In this document: positions 8,303-14,345 of the stretch, piece after piece | Layout of the letters: each line of letters begins with the position of its first letter | How positions within the stretch are numbered: position 1 is the first letter of the stretch | From: Euperipatoides rowelli | Taxonomy: Eukaryota; Onychophora; Udeonychophora; Euonychophora; Peripatopsidae | DNA: 14,345 nucleotides | Reading direction: 5' to 3' (one strand) | Assembly: GCA_003024985.2 (NCBI GenBank) | Contig: PXIH01S0001479.1 | The notes under the pieces: generated by a model | The model's input: the letters and a program-made list of their open reading frames with translations, nothing else | Told to the model about the DNA's origin: nothing | Database searches by the model: none | Translations under genes and position numbers: made by a program

Positions 8303-8579
8303 TGTATCATCTTTATGTATGCTTCTGTATAGGAAAGACGACAACTCAATAAATGATTTGAAGAGACAACAGATTGTGATATAACATGTTAATACTTGTT
8401 TAATTAACATAAAGTCACTAACTACATTTAACTATAATTACTGATTGATAACAATGATATTAACTAGACTAATAAGAGACGGTGAATTACGATCTGTAAA
8501 CACCACCATCAGAGCACCAACTGTTCAGTACAGAATGAAAACCTAATGCAACACCACCTAGGTGTTACAATACATTACA
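8303..8579 (-). repeat. 3' LTR of the Ty3/gypsy element
   Basis: Starts TGTATCATC and ends ATACATTACA on the plus strand. It is the same length as the other LTR with no indels. Mismatches are concentrated in 8480-8579 (16 of 100), against 5 of 177 in the rest. I could not assign a TATA box or poly(A) signal in the minus orientation with confidence. Confidence 0.9.
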
Positions 8580-8593
8580 TGCTCCCCTTTTTT
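8580..8593 (-). promoter_or_regulatory. Polypurine tract
   Basis: On the minus strand it reads AAAAAAGGGGAGCA and directly abuts the 3' LTR, the expected site for priming plus-strand DNA synthesis. Confidence 0.85.
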
Positions 8594-8688
8594 ATCTACA
8601 CAAAAACACACCCTTTTAAGTTGGGTGGCATTACAGAACATAAAAAAATATACAAATATTTACAATTCTAGTGTGACCACTATTTTAT
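8594..8688 (-). other. Short untranslated segment between pol and the polypurine tract
   Basis: About 95 bp with no open frame of note, showing that the element has no third gene. Confidence 0.6.
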
Positions 8689-9280
8689 TCAAGCACAATA
8701 GTCTTTCAGACAACCTGGCTTTTTTACTGCTCTTCCCACCCTAGTGACCACTTCCTGTTCCATTACATTGGAAGTTTCTTCAATAAGAACAGCCCTATCA
8801 TTTATAGTCTCTTGAGTTAAACTATTTCATCGTACTTCACATGCTGGTGCGGTACCTGAAAATGGTACATCAGGAACTGGTTCTTGAGGTGGTATCTGGT
8901 TAACAGGTTTCATGTGTTGATGGTTTCGTCTGTAGTCTCCATTTGGTGTTCTTAGAACATAAGATCTAGATTGAGTACTGTGCTTAAGTATAGTTCCTGG
9001 TCACCAGTCTTTATTTTTATGCAAAAACACCACTGGCTGGTTTGTTGTCAAAGGCTTTAATTCCCTTGCTGTAAGATCTGCATATTTTTTTTTACCTGGT
9101 CTGGTTACACATTAAAGCTTTCCTAGTTTTGGCTGTATTAAATGTTGGCTTCAAAATGTTTTTTCTAGCCAGTAAAAGGTTTCTTATCTTTCTTCCTAGC
9201 AGAGCTTCTGCTGGTGAAATCAATCCACCGTGAGGAGTAGTTCGGTAGTAAACAGCAATATATTTATATCAAAACTAATC
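8689..9280 (-). pseudogene. Integrase C-terminal region and pol tail (degraded)
   Basis: Minus-strand frames give YRTTPHGGLISPAEALLGRK near 9190-9245, a signature of the region after the integrase core in gypsy elements, and SYVLRTPNGDYRRNHQHMKP near 8910-8970, the usual C-terminal block with NG-x-YRRN-x-x-H. The tail then runs to RVGRAVKKPG and a stop at 8689. Frames change several times. This region normally helps bind the element's DNA ends and target DNA. Confidence 0.75.
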
Positions 9281-9601
9281 TCACATGCACTTCATTCTCC
9301 CTTTGCAGGTCTGAACAAATCTTTCAATCATGCCATTTGATTGATGATAGTGGGGGCTTGATGTCTCATGGAAAAAATCCCAATCTTTAACAAATTTCTT
9401 AAAATTATAACTATCAAATNGTGGACCATTATCAGTGATCAGAGTGTTATGTATACCATATCTGGCATCAATTTCCTTAATAAAGTTTATAACTGGAATA
9501 GCAGTGGTTGATGTTAATTCCTTTAGTTCTATAAACTTAGAAAAATAATAAATTGCAACTAAGTATTTCATCCCTTTTAGGTCGAAAAAATCTTTGCCCA
9601 A
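9281..9601 (-). pseudogene. Integrase catalytic core, still open
   Basis: A 106-codon open piece containing the whole DDE core: Asp at residue 4 (KDFFDLKG, 9590-9592), Asp at residue 57 (TDNGP, 9431-9433) and Glu at residue 93 (SNGMIERF, 9323-9325). The last two are 35 residues apart, the canonical D-x35-E spacing, and the first two are 52 apart, close to retroviral integrase. One residue (61) is undetermined because of an N. The core joins element DNA to the chromosome in the nucleus. It is cut off from the rest of pol by frameshifts, so it is a remnant despite an intact triad. Confidence 0.88.
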
Positions 9602-9689
9602 CTTTTCCTATGGTCTAGATGGCACCTGATGAGGCATCAGTGGTTCCTTGTAATTGTTTTTACTAAATAATTTACATGAATAAGAGTTT

Positions 9690-9889
9690 TTTTTTTACAT
9701 AGTTTTCAATGTCTGAGTTGATATTGGGCCAAAAAACCACTTCTCTAGCTCTTGGCTTTACAAGCCCCCATGCCCAAATGGGATGCATGTATCTTCTCCA
9801 AGATTTTAATTCTTTCAGCATCTGGTATTATTAGACAATCACCTCTAAAAAGCAGACCATCTTCAGAATGCAATTCATTTTGAATAGGC
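9690..9889 (-). pseudogene. Integrase zinc-binding (HHCC) region, degraded
   Basis: Reads ERIKILEKIHASHLGMG (HASH at 9778-9789), the His-x3-His part of the N-terminal integrase zinc finger. The Cys-x2-Cys half lies about 30 residues on and is damaged, with only one cysteine clear around YSCKLF. This region helps integrase assemble. Confidence 0.65.
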
Positions 9890-10089
9890 TAGTATGGTCG
9901 AAGATCTATAGGCAACTGTTCCATATACCTAGGCCAACCTGATGTTATATAAGCTAGGTTAGCCATCAATGTTGAATCTNTACTAGTTAAGTTTTTTAAT
10001 TCTTCCATTCTAGTTGGTGTTACACTCATTATGGAGTGAACTGCCAGTTCTTTAACTTCTAAATTAGTTGTATCTATGGATTCTTCTCT

Positions 10090-10445
10090 TGACATTGGAT
10101 CTGCAACTAGCTGTGTTTTACCCGGAACAAAGAAAAGTTTAACATTTTAGCGTTGGAGCATCACCATCCTTCTTTGAATCCATGGCAACTTCCTCTTCAG
10201 TGGCTTATGCTGCAGACCTATTAGAGGTTTATGGTCCATATTTATTGATATAGGATGGCCATAAACATAGTAATGAAAACATTTACATGCAAAGACTATC
10301 ACCAGTAACCCTTTTTTTATTTGACTATAATTTCTTTGCGATGTGGTGAGATGGAAGAAGCAAATACTATTGGCCTATCTTCCTGAAGCAACACAGCTCC
10401 CAGACCAAACAAACTCGCATCAGCTGATATTGTGATCCTTTAAAA
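10090..10445 (-). pseudogene. RNase H domain remnant
   Basis: Minus-strand frames give ISADASLFGLGAVLLQED (catalytic-type Asp codon 10419-10421), VFASSISPHR, INMDHKPLIGLQHKPL and the end block FVPGKTQLVADPMSREE, the order expected of a Ty3/gypsy RNase H. It would have removed the RNA strand during reverse transcription. Frame breaks occur near 10310-10330 and at a TAA in the QR-N-V segment near 10148. Confidence 0.8.
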
Positions 10446-10499
10446 ATACCAAATTTGGTGCATTCAATTTCAGGTCCTTTAGTTTTAGGAAACATCCTT

Positions 10500-11330
10500 C
10501 CTCAATAGCTTTCGCTGGTATGCTGTTTCTGCAGATAATGCCGGTACAAATTTGGCTACATAGTTCACTAACCTAAGGACTCTTTGCAATGATTGCTTAA
10601 CAGTTGGTGATTCAAGTGCTTAAATAGCCTGCATCCTCTCAGACAGAATGCGAATTCCCGAAGATGAGATTTTATCCCTAGCAAGTTGTAGCATACTTTT
10701 ATCAAATTCAAATTCAATTTTTCAGCACGTTCCAGTAAAGACTTTAACCTACTATTGTGCTCCTGAAGGTCTTTGCCAAAAACAAGAAAGTCATCGAAAT
10801 AGGCCACTATCCCCTCCAAGTCCTGAATCAGTTCATGCATTTTAGCCTGAAACACCTCAGGTGCGCTCTTGATTCTAAAAGGAAGTCTTTTAAATTTAAA
10901 ACGCCCAAATGGAGTAGCAAAAGTACAAACATCAGAATTGTCACTATCTAAGCAGATTTGATGGAAAGCTGAATTTGCATCCAACACAGTAAAATATTTA
11001 GATCCGGCTAACTTAATTAGCAATTATTCTTGAGTGGGAATCTGGAGATGTTCCCTTCGGATCGCTTCATTTAAACTTCTGGGGTCTAAGAAAACATGAA
11101 TCCATCCATCCTTTCTTTTTATTTATTATAAGCACCGGGTTTACCCACTGTGTTGGTTTATCGACATGCTCTATTATTCCATGCTCAACCATCCTTGTGA
11201 GTTCTTGTTTTACTATGGGCAAAACTGTTGCAGGAATTCTTCTCGGTTGACAAACCTGAGGACGAACAGAGGGGTTTAGCATAATCCTGTGCTTCAATGG
11301 TAATTTCCCAAGACCTTGAAATACATTTGC
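10500..11330 (-). pseudogene. Reverse transcriptase domain remnant
   Basis: Two open pieces cover most of the domain. 11067-11297 holds the N-terminal part (LNPSVRPQVCQPRRIP, then GIIEHVDKPTQWVNP). After a frameshift, 10568-11023 holds FTVLDANSAFHQI with the first catalytic Asp (10979-10981), LPFRIKSAPEVFQ, and YFDD (10790-10801) with the catalytic Asp pair. The usual LPFG is LPFR here. After about residue 105 of this piece the frame shifts again and the thumb region continues as ESPTVKQSLQRV in another frame. It would have copied the element RNA in cytoplasmic particles. Broken by at least two frameshifts. Confidence 0.88.
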
Positions 11331-11572
11331 ATGATGTTTAATTAATATGTCTTTGTATTAGTTCAAGATCAACACAAGCTTTTAGCCCTAATATTGCAGG
11401 AAGCTCAGTATCTATAATATCAAAGTTTAAACTAATTTTTCTCCCTCTCATAGTGGTAAATAAACATGAGCATGTCCCAACAATTTTCAACGAATGTCCC
11501 GAAAAAGAGGCTACTTTACGATGAGATTTATAGCAAGTTGGTTTTACACGTAGTCTGGTAAACAGTCTCTTA

Positions 11573-11580
11573 GGTAAAAC
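11573..11580. repeat. Target site duplication of the nested element, left copy
   Basis: GGTAAAAC, identical to 11894-11901. Removing one copy plus the insert restores a continuous protease reading, which fixes the insert boundaries. Confidence 0.85.
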
Positions 11581-11893
11581 AAGGAGACGTTAAAACTCGT
11601 AGATTTTATTTTCATTTTACCGCGTTTTTAACATCTGCGCATAAGTTTTTGTCATTACGGTAAATTAACCGGAAATTAGATCAAACTTCTCNAAATCGAT
11701 CAAAAAAAGATTATTTCACCCCTTCATCATCATCGGGTTGGATAAAAGTGAGTTTAATACGTAGTTGGAGTTAGGGTTCAGGGTTAGGGTAAGATTAGGN
11801 CTCTAAAGACCNAAAATAAAGCTGCTNGCCATCTTGATTGNACATGCGCAATACGGCAAATTGAATGCTAGATCTTCGTGGTCTAGCTCTCGT
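11581..11893. mobile_element. Nested miniature DNA transposon (8-bp target duplication)
   Basis: A 313-bp insert in the protease region, flanked by perfect GGTAAAAC repeats; 8 bp fits hAT-type (or P-type) transposition. The ends are only loosely inverted: AAGGAGACG inward from the left and ACGAGAGCT from the right, with further shared blocks (CGTAGAT/CGAAGAT, TTTACCG/TTTGCCG, GCGCAT) over about 65 bp. The middle holds a telomere-like stretch, TTAGGGTTCAGGGTTAGGGT (11771-11790), matching the tandem array at 7996-8297. Five isolated N bases (11692, 11800, 11812, 11827, 11841) lie inside. No coding capacity. Confidence 0.75.
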
Positions 11894-12090
11894 GGTAAAA
11901 CATATATTTGAGCACCTGTATCCAACTTGAAACTGCACATATCCCCATTTACTTTAATAATTTCCTGCCATATAGTACTAGAATCAATTGCTCCCTACTC
12001 TTTTAGGGATGCCAAAATTTGAAAATCATTATCAGCATTTTCCTTTTCATTTAATGTTATAGCACTAACTTGCCTATATGAGAAATTCTT

Positions 12091-12837
12091 TTATTTTTTA
12101 CACATTGACGCAAAATGTCCCATTTTTTGACAATTATTGCATTTTTCCCTGTAAGCTTTACATTGCCTTACTTTATGTTCTTTGCCACATTTATGACATC
12201 TAAATTTTATAGGATTATTAGGATCCATAGCAGTTTTTTGATCATGATTTCTCGTTTTATACTTTTGCTGCACATAATGTACTAGCGGTTCATCTGTACG
12301 TATTAATTTATTTTGCTGCTTGGAAATATCATACGCTCTACATATTTCTATAGCCTGAGCTAACGTTAGACTATTTTCTCTTAAAAGTCTTATTCTTAAG
12401 TTTTCATCTCTAATTTCACATATCAGCCTGTCTCTTACCAATGAATCATGTAAGTCTTCAAATTCACAATCCTTTGTCTTTGAATTGAGCTCCGACACAA
12501 ACTGATCAATCGCCATAGATTCAGCTTGAACAGCGGTAAAAAAGGTATATCTAATAAAAGTAGTGTTTTAATATGGTCTAAAATATTCAGATATATTTTC
12601 CAAAAAAAAGTCTACCTTATCAAACTTTGGTTCTTCTAATTTTAATGAATCTATTAATTCAATACCCGAATCACCTAATATATGTAACAAAACGTTACGT
12701 TGCTGTTCATTTTTTAGACGTGAGCTCGGCTGCTCCGAAGTAAATCTTAAACTTTCTTTGCCATTTTCCCAATCTTCCGCTGAGTTGGCACCTGAATTCT
12801 GCAGGCTATTTAAAAGTTGACATAATAAAGTTTCATC
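12091..12837 (-). pseudogene. gag: gag pseudogene (capsid and nucleocapsid)
   Basis: The structural protein that would form virus-like particles and package the element RNA. The frame is open from 12837 to 12091 apart from one TAA at 12568-12570, which splits it; the intact C-terminal piece is 12091-12516. The N-terminal part reads RNVLLHILGDSGIELID and SEYFRPY, typical of retrotransposon gag. The C-terminal part has DLHDSLVRDRLICEIRD and two zinc knuckles: C-x2-C-x3-H-x4-C (12160-12198) and C-x2-C-x4-H-x4-C (12100-12141). The first knuckle has three rather than four residues before His. An ATG at 12834-12836 lies one base out of frame, so the original start was probably there before an indel. 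Gag ends with TAA at 12091-12093, with protease following in the same frame. Confidence 0.85.
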
Positions 12838-12856
12838 TTAAATGAAATCTTGTGAC

Positions 12857-12868
12857 CTCCTGACACCA
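12857..12868 (-). promoter_or_regulatory. Primer-binding site (tRNA-Leu-like)
   Basis: On the minus strand, directly after the 5' LTR, the sequence is TGGTGTCAGGAG. Its complement ends CTCCTGACACCA, the 3' end of common animal tRNA-Leu with CCA added (recalled, not searched). This would prime minus-strand DNA synthesis. Confidence 0.75.
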
Positions 12869-13145
12869 TGTATCGTCTTTATGTATGCTTCAGTATAGGA
12901 CAGACGACAGCTCAATAAATGATTTGAAGAGACAACAGATTGTGATATAACATGTTAATACTTGTTTAATTAACATAAAGTGACTAACTACATTTAACTA
13001 TAATTACTGATTGATAACAATGATATTAACTAGACTAATAAGAGAAGGTACCTCATGATCTGTAAACACCGCCATCAGATCGCCAAATGTGCAGTACAGA
13101 ATGAAAACCTAACGCAACGACACCTAGGTGTTACGATACATTTCA
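12869..13145 (-). repeat. 5' LTR of the Ty3/gypsy element
   Basis: 277 bp, starting TGTATCGTC and ending ACGATACATTTCA on the plus strand. It contains an inner inverted pair TGTATCGT/ACGATACA and a 12-bp palindrome ACACCTAGGTGT (13120-13131). Transcription of the element would have started in this LTR, toward lower coordinates. Confidence 0.9.
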
Positions 13146-13150
13146 TTGGG
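13146..13150. repeat. Target site duplication, right copy
   Basis: TTGGG, identical to 8298-8302 and placed directly after the terminal CA of the LTR. Confidence 0.85.
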
Positions 13151-14345
13151 TAATAATAGTCCTGTCTTTTTTTGGATTAATCATTTGTAAGAAGATCATT
13201 GTAGTTTTAAGGTTAGTAGATAGTTTAAATTATTATAACAGACACAAATTACCAGGCATATTTCTTAACATGCATATACCTAACATGCATATTTCTAATG
13301 TCAAAAATATTCAGTTGTTATTTTTAATATTAATTCATTATTTTGAATAATAATAATTCAATATTTTAAATTGATATTTTTAATAATAATTCAATATTTG
13401 TAAATTAGAATTGTGTTTGCTAATTATCGATAATTTACATCTGTCAGGCCGCCATCTTGGGGGGGGGGGCAAGTATACTGGAATACAGCCTAATTGATTA
13501 TTAAATTAAAAATAAAGATGTTACATTAATACTATATGAGTTTCACCAATGTTACAATATCCATATGTATCATTACTGAAAAGTCCTGTCTATGTTTCAA
13601 ACCCAGGACACACTATGTATTTGTCATCTTAAAGTTAGCATTAAAACCACTAAAATATATTATGATATACTATTTGCTAATGAATTAAACTAATTTAAAT
13701 ATTGCCAATTAGTAAGGTATTAGACTGATTTAATCTCATTTGATAAAATTTTAATTGAGATTTAAAATCGTCCATCTTCTTAAAATCACTTGTCAACTGG
13801 TTTTACACTAATTAATTATTGTGGAGGTTCAAGTAATTTTTCTCCAGTTAAGAACAACATAAAATTGAATGATTAACTCTCTGGATTAAATAAATATATT
13901 GATTTTGTGAAGATTTCATATTCTTTATCATTCTCGGTAATTTTTACCATGGTAACATTATTAGTTTCTTAAAGCAGTTATTCCAACAGGAAATTGATAA
14001 ACCATTTTTTCAATATTTTTTTCATAATGACTTTTTTTTTAAAAAATAACTTTATTGTTCAATAAGCAATACTGCTTCCCTTTTTATGATAAGGTATTTC
14101 TATTGCTTGAGAGTAAGTTTAAAATAATGTAATTTGGTGGAATATAAAGCACTAAGTAGCCATGAATATGATAATGTGTGTAGGCCTATGTGTGTTTGTA
14201 ATGCAATATACAGTTACCCTCTGTTGTATACAGTAGGTCCTTTCGGGTAGTTAAAAAAGCACTAATGACAGAAGTGATATATCATAGGTTATTTTTATAT
14301 TATTTTAAGGTTATTATAAAAAAATTGGGGGACCAAGGAAAAGTT
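13151..14345. other. AT-rich flank, no gene seen
   Basis: Contains TAATAAT-type simple sequence (13320-13400), the degenerate repeat at 13422-13498 and T/A runs near 14031-14046. All frames are closed by frequent stops. The end of the window (TTGGGGGACCAAGG, about 14325-14338) might begin another repeat, but there is too little to judge. Confidence 0.5.
13422..13498 (+). repeat. Degenerate dispersed repeat, copy of 7311-7387
   Basis: Holds AATTATCGATAA, ATCTTGGG, an 11-base G run (13459-13469) and GCAAGTATACTGGAATA, in the same order as the inverted copy about 6 kb away. Overall similarity is roughly three quarters by eye. Confidence 0.5.

Larger units (their letters stand above)
8689..12090 (-). 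pseudogene. pol: pol pseudogene (protease, RT, RNase H, integrase)
   Basis: Encoded the replication polyprotein of the retrotransposon. Protease lies in the same frame as gag (after two in-frame stops and the nested insertion), while RT, RNase H and integrase are now scattered over all three minus frames. Domain order along the minus strand is protease (12090 to about 11394), RT (about 11330-10500), RNase H (about 10445-10090), then integrase zinc-binding, core and C-terminal regions (9880-8690). The final reading frame ends CLKDYCA before TGA at 8689-8691. Isolated N bases at 9420 and 9980 interrupt two pieces. At least four frameshifts are needed to read through, so no functional product is possible. 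Confidence 0.9.
11394..12090 (-). pseudogene. Retropepsin-type protease, split by a nested element
   Basis: The catalytic motif LDTGAQIYVLP is at 11894-11925 (DTG codons 11914-11922). Directly after VLP the reading is interrupted by the 313-bp insertion at 11581-11893 and resumes as PKRLFTRLRVKP, ending near LPAILGLKACVDL, a typical end of the fold. Upstream, an in-frame TAG lies at 11995-11997. Protease is in the same frame as gag, and insertion plus duplication adds 321 bp, a multiple of three. As an aspartic protease it would have cut the gag-pol polyprotein in the particle. Confidence 0.85.
8303..13145 (-). mobile_element. Full-length, inactivated Ty3/gypsy LTR retrotransposon
   Basis: A 4843-bp element with TG...CA LTRs of 277 bp each, a perfect 5-bp target duplication, primer-binding site, polypurine tract, and domains in the order gag, protease, reverse transcriptase, RNase H, integrase, which is Ty3/gypsy rather than copia order. 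Pol ends at 8689 and only about 95 bp separate it from the polypurine tract, so no envelope gene is present. Stops, frameshifts and a nested insertion have killed it. LTR divergence of about 8% (21 of 277 by eye) suggests an old insertion. Without the 321 bp due to the nested insertion the element was about 4.5 kb. The single gag-protease frame, gag style and tRNA-Leu-like primer site recall Mag/SURL-type elements, but that clade guess is tentative. Confidence 0.93.

Noticed and set aside
8349-8354. AATAAA in the LTR as a poly(A) signal
   Set aside because: It lies on the plus strand, while the element is read from the minus strand.
8210-8410. Minus-strand open frame of 66 codons
   Set aside because: It straddles the tandem array, the target duplication and the LTR, so it cannot be an ancestral gene.
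8303-8578. LTR end placed at the inner ACAATACA/ACGATACA block instead of five bases later
   Set aside because: Ending there gives no target duplication; ending at TTACA/TTTCA gives TTGGG on both sides, a CA end and a directly adjacent polypurine tract.
8594-8688. A possible envelope gene after pol
   Set aside because: Only about 95 bp separate the pol stop from the polypurine tract, too short for an envelope gene, and no coding signal is seen.
10648-10951. Two plus-strand open frames of about 65 codons
   Set aside because: They are opposite-strand shadows of the reverse transcriptase region, which has clear family motifs on the minus strand.

Overview
This AT-rich window looks like gene-poor DNA from an invertebrate animal. 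It has no operons, Shine-Dalgarno sites or dense coding, long A and T runs, and layered remnants of animal-type transposable elements: Tc1/mariner, hAT-like, a non-LTR (LINE) tail and a Ty3/gypsy LTR retrotransposon. The sequence does not fix the species. No complete host gene, tRNA, rRNA or CRISPR array could be supported.

Layout, left to right. 1-121: probable terminal remnant of a hAT-like element. 186-230: two overlapping, mutually exclusive hairpins. 473-1922: a decayed Tc1/mariner-type transposon with ~120-bp terminal inverted repeats and a broken transposase (701-1729). 1923-3262: AT-rich DNA with nothing recognised. 3263-3600: repeat debris with G-rich tracts and a hairpin. 3698-3835 (minus): a short open stretch that may be a terminal exon of an unknown host gene. 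4141-4357: a hAT-like miniature element. 4870-6208: a larger hAT-like non-autonomous element with an imperfect 8-bp target duplication, rich in AAGTACTT-type motifs, containing an assembly gap (6008-6010) flanked by a repeated segment. 6579-7110: an inverted repeat with ~150-bp arms and a 45-bp perfect core. 7637-7985: a minus-strand LINE 3' tail. 7996-8297: a minisatellite-like tandem array.

The main feature is a full-length but dead Ty3/gypsy retrotransposon on the minus strand, 8303-13145. Two 277-bp LTRs (about 92% identical, counted by eye) are bounded by a perfect 5-bp target duplication (TTGGG). It keeps a primer-binding site resembling a tRNA-Leu 3' end, a polypurine tract, gag with two zinc knuckles, protease, reverse transcriptase, RNase H and integrase. 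There is no env. Gag and protease share one reading frame, now broken by stops; the rest of pol is broken by several frameshifts. A 313-bp miniature element (11581-11893) has inserted into protease just after the catalytic DTG, with a perfect 8-bp target duplication. That nested element carries a TTAGGG-like core also found in the tandem array next to the retrotransposon.

These elements worked as parasites rather than together: the mariner and LTR elements once encoded their own mobility proteins, and the hAT-like pieces depended on transposases supplied elsewhere. From 13151 to the end the DNA is AT-rich and apparently gene-free, apart from one degenerate repeat with an inverted relative at 7311-7387. 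I see no convincing new biological system. The items most worth checking are the nested insertion, the uneven LTR divergence, the 45-bp perfect inverted repeat, the possible exon at 3698-3835 and the duplicated segment at the assembly gap.
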